DNA from: Planctomycetales bacterium | GTDB taxonomy: Bacteria; Planctomycetota; Planctomycetia; Pirellulales; Lacipirellulaceae | NCBI GenBank assembly: GCA_020427155.1 | Contig: JAGQOW010000026.1 | Location: 1-45,157 of the forward strand | DNA: 45,157 nt | Direction: 5' to 3' | Program-made: the position numbers and the translations under genes | Notes under the pieces: model-generated | Seen by the model: only the letters and a program-made list of their open reading frames with translations | Database searches by the model: none | What the model was told of the DNA's origin: nothing | Shown: positions 18,256 through 27,184 of the stretch, in pieces | Layout of the letters: each line of letters begins with the position of its first letter | Numbering within the stretch: the stretch's first letter is position 1

Positions 18256-20057
18256 TTGGCGACCTCGCGCGTTCGAAGCAGAAAGTAGCCGATCACGGCC
18301 AATCCAGCGACGTAGGCCAGGCACGTCGTAAGATCCTGCAAGACCCGGTCGGTCGGCACGCTGAAACCAAAGGCCGCAAAATTAGCCGTGCTGAAGGCCG
18401 AAAAGTCGGGCAGAACCTGGGCTACGCTCAGCATCAAGCTCTGCAAAACCGCATCGACGCCCTTGATGAGCGAAGTGCTCGCACCTGCCTCGAGCGGACT
18501 GATGACATTCATCTGCGTAATCAGCCGTACCAGAGATTCTACGGGGCCGCCCCCATATTCGGTACCCGTTGCTACTCCGACAAAGAACTCGCGGAAGAAG
18601 CCCAGCACCACAAACGAAACGGTCAGCATCATCGCGACCGGTCCGCTCAGCACTGCACTGGCTGCTACGCCGATCGACGTCACGATGACCATTTGCACCC
18701 AAATGCTGAGATACACTTTCACGTAATTCCAGGTCGCTGAACCTTCGGGCAATCGCAGGTAACAGTCGGGCTGAGCAAAGCCGAAATACTGGCCCCGCTG
18801 CAAACACTGAACCACGATTTCCAGCCGGCCGTTGCTGGCCAAATCTTTGAACAGATCGAGCTCTGAGTTATCGGTGCCAACCAGTTTGCGGGGAATGGTG
18901 ATCTCGGAAATCTTGGCATCCTGCGCGTCAAAAAACGTCAACTCGCTTTGTACGCCAGTCTCAGGATTGCGAACCTGAAAAGCACCGCCAATCGCTTCGC
19001 CAATGATCCCCTTGTGTGTTCTGAAGACCCGCACGATCAAGCCAATCTTCAAACCTTCGCCGGCGGGATCGAGCGATTCGTTGATTTCTTCAAAGGTCCA
19101 GATCGCCGCTCCCTGAGTGTTTCCTTCGATAAAGCTGCGGTACGTCCATTCGTTGCCGACATTGACGCCGAGTTCTTTCTCCACCCCCTGACGGTCCTTA
19201 AACTTCAACTTTCCCCAGCGCGGTACCCGGGCTCGCATGATTCCTTCGGCAGCCGAAACCACATGACCGTCTCCCCGTGCCGTGATCGAGTGCGAGTGTC
19301 CATGGTTGCCGAGCGCTTGCCCGTTGTTTTCGTTATTCAGCTGCACATCGTGCCGATGACTCGCATCCAGTGTCGTGCGACCCTGGTAGCCGAGCACCTC
19401 GCCGCCCAGCGAGTCATGCCTTAGGCTTTGCTCCTCGACCTGATGGCTGTGATCCAACGAGCGATTCACAAATACGTAGCTGCAAAGTGCCATGACGGCC
19501 AGCAAGGCGGTACCCACGAGAGAGAAGCCGATGATCCGGCCCAAGATGATCTCGCCGGCACGCACCGGCTTGGTCACCACCGTGTAGATCGTCTTGGTTT
19601 TGAAATCGCTGGGCAGGCTGAACGCGCTGAGCAATAGCGCGATCCCCAGCACCAGATAAGTTGTCGCGGTTGAGACAAAGCTGATATAGAGCTTTGCGGG
19701 ATCCTGGTGGTCAGTGCGCAGAAACCAGCTGGCAAAGAGCAGAATCACAAAAAACACCAACAAGGCAACCACCACTCTGCGCCGCCAGGCTTCTTTCACC
19801 GCCAGTCGGGCCAGTGCCCAAATGCGACGAGGAGAAATCTCCCACATCTCGCGGAAACCCGACGAGACAGTTTGAAAAACCAGGTCGCCGCCGCCCAGCG
19901 GCCCGTATCTGGCAGCCGCAAACAAGTAGCTGCCGATCAACGCCAGCAACGCCAGGCCGAGCATTACCAGGCCAAACTGGGGTAACGCCCCGAGGCCCAG
20001 GCCTTCTCCGCCTAACAGCCACTGAAAATATGGGAGGATTTCGCGTTCAAGAACCAT
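18252..20057 (-). CDS. ABC-2 family permease with His-rich insert
   Basis: A 601-residue ABC-2 type permease. Hydrophobic segments lie at about 30-48, 96-112, 126-148 and 176-196, then a large non-membrane region (about 200-440), then further segments (about 445-500) and a last one near 580-597. The DFKTKTIYTVVTKPVRAGEIILGRIIG motif (151-177) is typical of ABC-2 permeases. The insert has nine histidines between residues 203 and 265 (203, 205, 214, 234, 236, 252, 254, 256, 265), including HRH and HGHSH. It is paired with the upstream ATPase and coupled by ATGA overlap to the unknown protein downstream. The substrate is unknown; metal binding by the insert is inference. Confidence 0.85.
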   Translation of the reverse strand: MVLEREILPYFQWLLGGEGLGLGALPQFGLVMLGLALLALIGSYLFAAARYGPLGGGDLVFQTVSSGFREMWEISPRRIWALARLAVKEAWRRRVVVALLVFFVILLFASWFLRTDHQDPAKLYISFVSTATTYLVLGIALLLSAFSLPSDFKTKTIYTVVTKPVRAGEIILGRIIGFSLVGTALLAVMALCSYVFVNRSLDHSHQVEEQSLRHDSLGGEVLGYQGRTTLDASHRHDVQLNNENNGQALGNHGHSHSITARGDGHVVSAAEGIMRARVPRWGKLKFKDRQGVEKELGVNVGNEWTYRSFIEGNTQGAAIWTFEEINESLDPAGEGLKIGLIVRVFRTHKGIIGEAIGGAFQVRNPETGVQSELTFFDAQDAKISEITIPRKLVGTDNSELDLFKDLASNGRLEIVVQCLQRGQYFGFAQPDCYLRLPEGSATWNYVKVYLSIWVQMVIVTSIGVAASAVLSGPVAMMLTVSFVVLGFFREFFVGVATGTEYGGGPVESLVRLITQMNVISPLEAGASTSLIKGVDAVLQSLMLSVAQVLPDFSAFSTANFAAFGFSVPTDRVLQDLTTCLAYVAGLAVIGYFLLRTREVAK

Positions 20058-20142
20058 TGAAAAACGAGTTCAGAGGCTAGAGACCAGGATTCAGAAACTT
20101 CAATGAGTTGCGATCCGTCAGATCGCCTGGGGCAGGCCGCAA

Positions 20143-21051
20143 TCAGGTTTTGGGCGACGCTTCAGCCGGCTTCTCGACCTTGGCACGTCGGCCTGGTCGG
20201 GCTTCGCTGTCGCGAACGATCGAGAGGAACAACTCTTCCAGGGTCGTCGTCGGATTAGCCATTTCCATCAATTCGCCTTGGTGACGCGATATCACATCGC
20301 GAATCTCATTCTGGCAATCTGGCGACAGCCCGCGGGCACGTATCTGGGTGACATCGGCCACCGTCAACAAGGTGTCGACTCGGCCCAATTCCTTCAACTC
20401 GCCTTGATGCAAAATGGCGATCCGATCGCAAACATCTTGCACGTCGGCCAACAGGTGACTGCACATGACCACGGTCTTGCCCTCATCCTTGAGCCGCAGG
20501 ATCATGTCCTTCATCTCCCGCGTACCTATCGGATCGAGCCCGCTGGTCGGCTCGTCGAGAAGCACAAGATCGGGATTGTTAATCAATGCCTGGGCAAGCC
20601 CGATGCGCCGGGTCATACCCTTCGAATACTCCTGCAACTGGCGCTTTCTTGCCCGGTCAAGCCCCACTTGCTTGATCAGCGTATCGACCCGCTCTTGCCG
20701 TACCTCCGGCTTCATGTCGAAAAGCCGCGCGTAGAAGTCAAGCGTTTCTTCCGCATTCAAGAACCGGTAGAGATACGATTCCTCTGGCAGAAAACCTAGC
20801 CGCTCGTTCTTGCCGACGTCGTTAGCCCCTTTGCCGAAAACTAGGGCCTCGCCCGAGGTGGGAAACAGCAAGCCAAGAATCAGCTTGATCGTCGTCGTCT
20901 TGCCCGAACCGTTCGGCCCCAGCAATCCAAAGACCTCGCCGCGATGGACTTCCAGATCGAGCGCTTTGAGAGCCCGCACCTTCTGTCGGCCCCAAAAATC
21001 GCGGTACACCTTCGAGAGCGCCCGCGTTTGAACAACGATTTCTTCGCTCAT
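20143..21051 (-). CDS. ABC transporter ATP-binding protein
   Basis: A 302-residue ATPase with Walker A GPNGSGKT (45-52), a YSKGM signature in place of LSGGQ, Walker [14 protein letters not shown], and an H-loop VVMCSH. This is the CcmA/NatA-like branch that works with ABC-2 permeases. The frame runs upstream to 21159, but the ATG at 21051 gives the normal length and the 36 extra residues are not domain-like. It is the first gene of the operon, 85 bases before the permease. A 10-bp hairpin lies upstream, in the likely leader. Confidence 0.93.
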   Translation of the reverse strand: MSEEIVVQTRALSKVYRDFWGRQKVRALKALDLEVHRGEVFGLLGPNGSGKTTTIKLILGLLFPTSGEALVFGKGANDVGKNERLGFLPEESYLYRFLNAEETLDFYARLFDMKPEVRQERVDTLIKQVGLDRARKRQLQEYSKGMTRRIGLAQALINNPDLVLLDEPTSGLDPIGTREMKDMILRLKDEGKTVVMCSHLLADVQDVCDRIAILHQGELKELGRVDTLLTVADVTQIRARGLSPDCQNEIRDVISRHQGELMEMANPTTTLEELFLSIVRDSEARPGRRAKVEKPAEASPKT

Positions 21052-21448
21052 GGGTCGATTATCAATAGAGTGAGGGTAAGAACGGAGAATGAAAGGAATA
21101 AGAAAACGGCCAACAATTTGCCGACAACGGGCTCGTCGGCAAATCGATCGGCTGATCAACTGTCAGGCGAATCAAAAAAACACTGGTGCACGAATCGCTA
21201 CGCTCCGACCGGAGAGAGGGTTCGCACGAACACCGCGATACCTCCCGACTGGAGGCCGCCGACAGGGCACTCCGTCGCCGGAAGTAAAGGTCTGAGTATA
21301 AGTTGCGATCAGAGGCGAGACAAGCGCCCTGGGAGTGGATGCCAGGCCTGGGAGAAGATCTTACGCACGCAAAACTTCCAGCGCGGTTTTCTCCTCGGCT
21401 CGCCTAGAGTGCCCTGCATACCCTAGAGACCAAAAGGGCTTTCGGCTA
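21052..21448. other. Intergenic region with ABC-operon leader
   Basis: A 397-bp gap between the ABC ATPase start and the GNAT stop. It holds the promoter of the ABC operon and the strong hairpin listed at 21116-21144. No convincing coding frame or RNA gene was seen in the remaining part; several overlapping frames are short and lack start signals. Confidence 0.4.
21116..21144. promoter_or_regulatory. Perfect 10-bp hairpin upstream of ABC operon
   Basis: ATTTGCCGAC and its exact complement GTCGGCAAAT flank a 9-base loop. It ends 65 bases before the ABC ATPase ATG. No T run follows on either strand, so an operator or leader structure is more likely than a terminator. Confidence 0.4.
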
Positions 21449-22039
21449 TCACTGCCGGCCGTCATTGGGCCTTGACTCTCTGCTTGGTTCATTCCCTCGA
21501 GCGAATTCCAATCGGCAGACCGTTGTCCGTCGGGAACCGCTCTGTCGCCGAGCAGGGTCATAGAATGTGTCTACCTCGCTAAAACCGGCCTTCTGCATCG
21601 TCGCGGCTGAAGCTGCGTTCTCCTCATGCCGCTCGGCATAAACACGTGGAATCCCTGCCTCCCGCAGCGCCTTCAGGCATTGATCGGCAAGCCGACTGCC
21701 GATTCCTTGACTTACGTATTCACGATGAACGACCCCTTCCACGATCCAACCATGCGGCTGTCCGTCGAGTGCCGCCTGCTCGTAGCGGGAAAACGCATCG
21801 CCGACAACATAAGTAACCAGGCCTATCAACCTGCCTTCCATCACCGCTAAGTAGCCATGGCTGGTACCGTCGCGAATCCCATCGAGATGGGCCGATACTT
21901 CCTCCCGAGGCAAATAGTTCCAATCATTCGGACCATGCTCAAACACCAAAGCCTTCATGTTTTCGATGTCCTCGGCCGCTGCCTGTCGGTAGGCAATCTT
22001 GGGAGGCGTCGTTTTGGAATGAGTATTGGAATCAGGCAT
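21449..22039 (-). CDS. GNAT-family N-acetyltransferase
   Basis: A 196-residue protein with a GNAT fold. The acetyl-CoA pyrophosphate loop reads QGIGSRL at 111-117, after a VEGVVHREYV strand. A later ERHEENAASAATMQKAGF segment (about 137-154) is the usual family C-terminal motif. It transfers an acetyl group from acetyl-CoA to an amine; the substrate is not readable. The N-terminus (1-15) and the C-terminal 25 residues look like unstructured extensions. It is probably monocistronic, in a gap-flanked position. Confidence 0.82.
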   Translation of the reverse strand: MPDSNTHSKTTPPKIAYRQAAAEDIENMKALVFEHGPNDWNYLPREEVSAHLDGIRDGTSHGYLAVMEGRLIGLVTYVVGDAFSRYEQAALDGQPHGWIVEGVVHREYVSQGIGSRLADQCLKALREAGIPRVYAERHEENAASAATMQKAGFSEVDTFYDPARRQSGSRRTTVCRLEFARGNEPSRESRPNDGRQ

Positions 22040-22262
22040 ACCGAGGGTCTATCTGCTGGAGCCTGCCGCGACGGGCAAAGGCCCGCAGTGGCACGCCAGG
22101 CTGTTCAGCCTGAATTCGGGGGTCTGCAACCAATTGGCAAAGTAACATCTTTGCTCACTCTAGCACGGCCAGTTCAAGTCGCAAATTCGTAGTGCGACTA
22201 GGGTTGCAGTGGCCCCAATGCCTCGGCGGATAAAAAACTATCGAAAACTCGGGACTTCCCCC

Positions 22263-22291
22263 TTGGAGAATCTGTATAGTGTACATATGAT
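22263..22291 (+). promoter_or_regulatory. Sigma70-type promoter for yifB
   Basis: TTGGAG (22263-22268) and TATGAT (22286-22291) are separated by exactly 17 bp. The predicted start near 22298 gives a leader of about 33 bases, containing AGGA 7 bases before the ATG at 22331. The rest of the 22040-22262 gap shows nothing I can name. Confidence 0.5.
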
Positions 22292-22330
22292 TCTATGTGG
22301 TCATCTGAACACTATCATGAGGACCCGATC

Positions 22331-23866
22331 ATGCTCGCCAAACTCCATACGCTGAGCCTGCTGGGAATCGATGCCTTGCCCGTTGAGGTGGAAGTCGACG
22401 TCTCGCCCTCGTCGATGCCCAAGGTAATCCTCGTCGGCCTTCCCGAGGCAGCCGTCAAAGAGAGCATCCACCGAATCGAACGTGCGCTGGTCAACAGCGG
22501 CTATGTTCGACCGCAGAACCGGGTGGTGATCAATCTCGCCCCTGCGGAACTGCCCAAGCAGGCCGCTTCATTCGACCTGCCGATTGCCATCGGATTGCTT
22601 GCCGCCAGCGGTCAACTCGACTCGGACCATTTCAACCGCTATGCCGTGGTGGGCGAACTGGCTCTCGACGGCAGCGCACGGCCTATCAAGGGGGCGCTCT
22701 CGATGGCGATGGCTGCAGCCAAAAACGGTGCTCAAGGGATTCTCGTACCTTCGGCCAATGCCCCGGAGGCGGCTGTTGTCGAAGGCCTGGAAGTAATTGC
22801 CGTCGAAAGCCTGACCCAAGCCGCCGCTTTTCTTGCCGGGCAGCTGCCGATCGAGCCCACACCTTCGCGTCTCGAAGAGCTGTTTGATGAACTTGGACGT
22901 TACGATGTGGACTATGCCGACGTACGCGGCCAGGAAATGGCCAAACGAGCGCTGACCCTCGCCGCGGCAGGAAACCACAACCTGCTGATGATCGGCCCGC
23001 CGGGCTCGGGAAAGACAATGCTCGCCAAACGGGTGCCCTCGATCCTGCCCAGCCTTTCTGCCGAAGAGTCGATCGAGACGACCCGCATCTATAGCGCCAT
23101 GGGAAAGCTGCCGCGCAGCAAGCCGCTCTTGGCGCGCCGGCCCCACCGCGCGCCGCATCACACCATCAGCAATGCGGGCCTGGTAGGAGGCGGCTCGATT
23201 CCCTCACCGGGCGAGATCAGCCTGGCCCACAATGGGGTCTTGTTCCTCGACGAATTGCCGGAGTTCAATCGGCAAACGCTCGAAGTGCTTCGCCAGCCCT
23301 TGGAAGACGGCCTCGTGTCGATCAGCCGGGCTCTATGCTCGACCGAGTTTCCTGCCGACTTCATGTTGATCGCCTCGCTCAATCCTTGCCCTTGCGGTTA
23401 TCGTAACGATCCGCGCCGCGACTGCCACTGCAGTGTGCCTCAGATCGAACGATACATGGCTCGCATCAGCGGCCCTTTGCTGGATCGCATCGATCTGCAC
23501 ATTGAAGTACCGGCGGTGCCGTTCAGCGAACTCTCTGCGGCAGCCGACGGAACCGATAGCCGATCGATGAGCGAGTTGGTCATGGCCGCCCGGACTCGCC
23601 AGGCGGCACGGTTTGCCAATTCCTCGACCCGGACGAACGCGCAAATGACTACACGCGAACTGCGAGAGCTATGCGCTGTGGATGCGGCATGTCGAAAACT
23701 CCTGGAGCAAAGCGTCGACAAGTTGGGACTCTCCGCGCGCGCTCACGACAAGGTCCTGCGCGTAGCCCGCACTATCGCCGATGTGGACGGCGCAGACAAC
23801 ATCGGCCTGGAGCACATCAGCGAAGCCATCAACTACCGCATGCTCGACCGCCAATTCTGGAGTTGA
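22331..23866 (+). CDS. YifB/ComM-type Mg-chelatase-like AAA+ ATPase
   Basis: A 511-residue protein with the ComM/YifB architecture. It has an N-terminal ChlI-like Lon-S5 fold (VILVGLPEAAVKES), a central AAA+ Mg-chelatase domain with Walker A GPPGSGKT (222-229) and Walker B VLFLDELPEF, a cysteine-rich NPCPCGY-CHC segment (about 352-372), and a C-terminal Mg_chelatase_C domain (ARAHDKVLRVARTIADVDG). ComM acts as a hexameric helicase promoting branch migration during natural transformation; that role is inferred by homology. The ATG at 22331 has AGGA 7 bases upstream and fits the promoter. It ends facing the pcrA-type gene. Confidence 0.95.
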   Translation: MLAKLHTLSLLGIDALPVEVEVDVSPSSMPKVILVGLPEAAVKESIHRIERALVNSGYVRPQNRVVINLAPAELPKQAASFDLPIAIGLLAASGQLDSDHFNRYAVVGELALDGSARPIKGALSMAMAAAKNGAQGILVPSANAPEAAVVEGLEVIAVESLTQAAAFLAGQLPIEPTPSRLEELFDELGRYDVDYADVRGQEMAKRALTLAAAGNHNLLMIGPPGSGKTMLAKRVPSILPSLSAEESIETTRIYSAMGKLPRSKPLLARRPHRAPHHTISNAGLVGGGSIPSPGEISLAHNGVLFLDELPEFNRQTLEVLRQPLEDGLVSISRALCSTEFPADFMLIASLNPCPCGYRNDPRRDCHCSVPQIERYMARISGPLLDRIDLHIEVPAVPFSELSAAADGTDSRSMSELVMAARTRQAARFANSSTRTNAQMTTRELRELCAVDAACRKLLEQSVDKLGLSARAHDKVLRVARTIADVDGADNIGLEHISEAINYRMLDRQFWS

Positions 23867-23872
23867 GCCAGC

Positions 23873-23903
23873 GTTAGCCGTGCTGACACGCAGCACGGTT
23901 AAC
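23873..23903. terminator. Hairpin between convergent yifB and pcrA
   Basis: A 13-bp near-perfect stem (one G-T pair) with a 5-base loop, lying 6 bases after the yifB stop and 9 bases before the pcrA stop. Its position suits a bidirectional terminator, although no T run follows. It could also be a REP-type palindrome. Confidence 0.5.
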
Positions 23904-23912
23904 CTCTCTCGT

Positions 23913-25880
23913 TTACCGCGCGGTTTGTGGGCGAGGCTTTCGTTCGTTTTCCGCCTGGCCAGTCATTTCGTACAAGAAACGGCTCGGTACCGTATCGCGA
24001 CTCTTCCCCCATTTGCGGCGAGTCAGGGCAAACGAAAGAGTCAGTTGCTCCTGTGCTCGTGTGATGCCGACATAGCAAAGCCGGCGCTCTTCGTCGATCG
24101 CGTCTCCTTCGGCCTCGACCGACCGCTTGTGAGGCAAAATGCCTTCCTCCATCCCGGCCATGTACACATAAGGAAACTCCAGCCCCTTGGCCGAGTGGAG
24201 CGTCATCAGTGCAATCGCATTGTTTCGGAGTTGATCTTCCTTCTCATCCGAGTCGCGATTGCCTAACGCCAGATCGTCGAGAAAGCCCATCAATGTGGGC
24301 GCTTCATTAGACGTTTCGAAAATTGCGGCAGCATTGACGATTTCCTCCAACGAAGCCAGCCGTGCCTCCCGATCGTTGGGATCGGGATAAGCGCGTTCTA
24401 GTTCGCGACGATATTCGGTTTGTTTAAGCACCAACGAGACTAATTCGGCAAGAGCAACCCTTTGCGAGGCCCCAGCCAGCGACTCGATCAATGCCTGAAA
24501 CTGTTCCACCGCATCGGCTGCGGCAGGCGAAATCATGCCCGCACTTCCAGCCACGGGCAGCACATCCCAAATATGCCCTCCGCGAGCGGTCGCGGCGGCC
24601 AATAGCTGCTTGACCGTGGAACCTCCGATACCTCGCGCCGGAGTGTTTATGATCCGCAGCAACGCGGGCTCGTCGTGCGGATTCTCAACGACTTTGAGAT
24701 ATGCCAACAAGTCGCGCACTTCCTTCCTATCGAAGAAACTCATGCCGCCGACCAGAACATAGGGAAGGTTGGCTCGCCGCAACTCGGTCTCAAAAGCGCG
24801 CGGTTGTTCGTTGGTTCGGCAGAGAATGGCGAAGTCGCGCGCCGCTACCCCAGGCTGACTAAGCGTATGCTGAATGTCCGCGACGATCTTTTGTGCCTCG
24901 ACATTCTCATCATGCAATTGCATCACACGAGGTCTCTGCCCTCCAGCCCGAGCGGCGCGCAGCACCTTTTCGTGCCGCACGCGGTTAAACGCGATCAGCG
25001 TGTTGGCATATTCAAGAATCGCTGCAGTCGAGCGGTAATTGTCTTCCAGGCGAACGACTTTCGCTTCGGGCCAATCCTTTTGAAAACGCAAGATGTGCTC
25101 GACTTCGGCTCCACGCCAGCCATAAATCGACTGATCGTCGTCGCCCACGACGCACAGATTTCGGTGCCCCATGGCCAGACCCTTGACGATCTGATACTGA
25201 CTTTGGTTTGTATCCTGGTATTCGTCGATCAATACGTGGTCAAATCGGCTTGCCTCGTCGCGGCGCACTTCTGGATACTTGGCGAATAGCTGCTGGGCCA
25301 ATAACAACAAATCGTCGAAATCGACCAGCCCTTTGGTCTTGAGGTTCTGTTGGTAACGCCGGTAAGCCGCTGCGGCCAGATGTTCTTTGTCGGTCTCGGC
25401 CAGCGAAGCGGCTCGCCCGGGATCGATCGATCGGGTCTTCCAGCCACCCACGATTGCCAGCATATCGCCAGGACGCAACGATTCGTTGGGGCAACGTATC
25501 TCGCGCAGCGACGCCCGCGCTTCGGCCTCCTGATCGCCTCGATCGCAAATGGTGAATTGCTTGGGGTAGCCTAAGCGGTCGATGTGACGCCGCAGAATCC
25601 TCACGCAGAGCGAATGAAACGTGGATATCAGCGGTCGCTTCTCGCTCCGTTTCCCCTTGGCTCCCAGCAGCTTGGTTGCCCGTTCCAGCATCTCGCCCGC
25701 AGCTTTTCGGGTAAAGGTAACCGCCAGAATCCGCTCTGGCGGCGTGCCGTGGCGGATCAGCACAGCAATGCGATGCGTGACAACCCGAGTCTTGCCCGTC
25801 CCTGCTCCTGCCAATACCAGTAACGGCCCGCTGAGGGTCCGAACGGCTTCACGTTGCGGCGGGTTGAGCTTGTCGGACAT
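23913..25880 (-). CDS. UvrD/PcrA/Rep-type DNA helicase
   Basis: A 655-residue superfamily 1A 3'-5' helicase. Motifs are the Q-motif LNPPQREAV, Walker A AGAGTGKT (24-31), motif II DEYQDTN, motif III GDDDQSIYGWRGA, motif IV DNYRST, motif V MTLHSAKGLEFPYVYM and motif VI EERRLCYVGITRA. There is no nuclease extension. It removes RecA or stalled complexes and acts in repair and replication. The length is slightly shorter than PcrA (about 720), and the C-terminal tail RKPRPQTAR is brief, without the PcrA RNA polymerase-binding Tudor domain being evident, so Rep or UvrD naming is open. It is probably monocistronic. Confidence 0.93.
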   Translation of the reverse strand: MSDKLNPPQREAVRTLSGPLLVLAGAGTGKTRVVTHRIAVLIRHGTPPERILAVTFTRKAAGEMLERATKLLGAKGKRSEKRPLISTFHSLCVRILRRHIDRLGYPKQFTICDRGDQEAEARASLREIRCPNESLRPGDMLAIVGGWKTRSIDPGRAASLAETDKEHLAAAAYRRYQQNLKTKGLVDFDDLLLLAQQLFAKYPEVRRDEASRFDHVLIDEYQDTNQSQYQIVKGLAMGHRNLCVVGDDDQSIYGWRGAEVEHILRFQKDWPEAKVVRLEDNYRSTAAILEYANTLIAFNRVRHEKVLRAARAGGQRPRVMQLHDENVEAQKIVADIQHTLSQPGVAARDFAILCRTNEQPRAFETELRRANLPYVLVGGMSFFDRKEVRDLLAYLKVVENPHDEPALLRIINTPARGIGGSTVKQLLAAATARGGHIWDVLPVAGSAGMISPAAADAVEQFQALIESLAGASQRVALAELVSLVLKQTEYRRELERAYPDPNDREARLASLEEIVNAAAIFETSNEAPTLMGFLDDLALGNRDSDEKEDQLRNNAIALMTLHSAKGLEFPYVYMAGMEEGILPHKRSVEAEGDAIDEERRLCYVGITRAQEQLTLSFALTRRKWGKSRDTVPSRFLYEMTGQAENERKPRPQTAR

Positions 25881-26044
25881 GGCTACGATGGAGTTATACG
25901 GCAGTCATCCGCGCGAGCCGGGCAGGTGCCGCAAGATGCTCTCTCGGTCTGAACTCCAGGATCGTAGCCCCGACCGTGTCAGGGCGAAAGGACTTGACTC
26001 GTGTCGAAACCGATCCCCAGCGACTCTCCTACCCGCGGTCTGCC

Positions 26045-26074
26045 TTGACGCTAAGCCGTGGCAAGTCATACACT
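26045..26074 (+). promoter_or_regulatory. Sigma70-type promoter for the YfgM-like operon
   Basis: TTGACG (26045-26050), an 18-bp spacer and TACACT (26069-26074). The leader to the ATG at 26183 would be about 100 bases. The rest of the 302-bp gap between the divergent genes (25881-26182) shows no ORF or RNA I can support. Confidence 0.42.
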
Positions 26075-26182
26075 TCTGAACAGATCGGCCAATGTGCCGA
26101 ATCCCGATCCCGCCGCCTTGCGTGGCAGTCGCAGCATTGCCGTAGTTCCCGCGTTTTTGAGCCAATCTGAAGTTAAGCTGAC

Positions 26183-27184
26183 ATGAAAACCGAACGTCGA
26201 CACGATCTGGAAACCAACGAACTCGCCGTGAGGCTCACTCACTGGATCGAGAAGCTCAAACCCCACACGGGGACAATCGTCGGAATCGTCATCGTTTTGC
26301 TGGGAATTGCTGCCGTTGGCTCGTTTTGGAACTCCCAATCGGACGCCAAGCTCCAGGCCGCCTGGGACGAGTTTGCCATCGCCTACGACAGCACCGATGT
26401 CGAATTGGCAAGTCTCCGGCGTGTTGCCGACAAAGACGAATACTCCGATACCCCCATGCGCGAATGGGCTTACATCACGTGGGCTGATCGTCAGGTGGCC
26501 CTTGCCGCGGGAGAGTATTTGATTAATCGCGATGCCGCCCTCGAGCGTTTGCGCCAGGTCGAAGGCGTCTTCAAAGAACTTAGCACGGGTGTCAGCGACG
26601 AAGTTATCAAGAACAGGGCCCGCTTTGGGTTGGCACGTGCCTATGAGTTGCAGAACAAGCTGGAGGAAGCTCGCAAGCAATACGCGCTCGTCCAGGGCGA
26701 CCTGCAGCAAAGGGCCAGTCAGCGCGCCGAGCAGCTCGAATCTGCCAAAGTTCAGGAAGCGTGCGCCTGGCTCGCTACTGCTGAGCTACCAAAACCCAGC
26801 GCAAATGCTACGGGCGGCGAACCTGGCGCCCGCCCCGACTTCGAAGCGGCGCTTCCCGAGGTCTCTGCGGAAGGTGGCTCGTCCATCATGCAGTCTCTGG
26901 AAGAGATCTTGGGGGCCGCCGGTGGCGAACCCGGCGACGAGAGTCGTTACCCCACCGAAAAGCCTGACGAGCAAGCCGAAGCCGCTGACGAAGCAGACGC
27001 TGCAGACGTCGAGAGTGAGTCCGACGTTTCAACTGAATCAACCGGCGAAGAACCCACCGCCGAAGCGACTGAGGACGCTACCGAGGAGGCGGCTGAGGCT
27101 GCCCCCAGCGAGCAAGCTCCCCCCGCATCGGAAGAAGAGCCTGCGACCGAAGCCGAAGTTCCCGCCGAAGTTCCCGCCGAATGA
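26183..27184 (+). CDS. YfgM-like single-pass membrane protein with acidic tail
   Basis: A 333-residue protein with one transmembrane helix (about 30-48, TIVGIVIVLLGIAAVGSFW) near the N-terminus, then a TPR-like helical region (about 50-200) resembling YfgM/TPR_21 (ARFGLARAYELQNKLEEARKQY). The last 100 residues are low complexity and strongly acidic, rich in Glu, Ala, Pro and Thr, ending in repeated VPAE. YfgM works with the SecYEG/PpiD translocon; that role here is family inference. The final codons overlap the RluA gene start by 4 bases (ATGA), so the two are co-translated. The acidic tail is unusual for YfgM and may be periplasmic. Confidence 0.75.
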   Translation: MKTERRHDLETNELAVRLTHWIEKLKPHTGTIVGIVIVLLGIAAVGSFWNSQSDAKLQAAWDEFAIAYDSTDVELASLRRVADKDEYSDTPMREWAYITWADRQVALAAGEYLINRDAALERLRQVEGVFKELSTGVSDEVIKNRARFGLARAYELQNKLEEARKQYALVQGDLQQRASQRAEQLESAKVQEACAWLATAELPKPSANATGGEPGARPDFEAALPEVSAEGGSSIMQSLEEILGAAGGEPGDESRYPTEKPDEQAEAADEADAADVESESDVSTESTGEEPTAEATEDATEEAAEAAPSEQAPPASEEEPATEAEVPAEVPAE

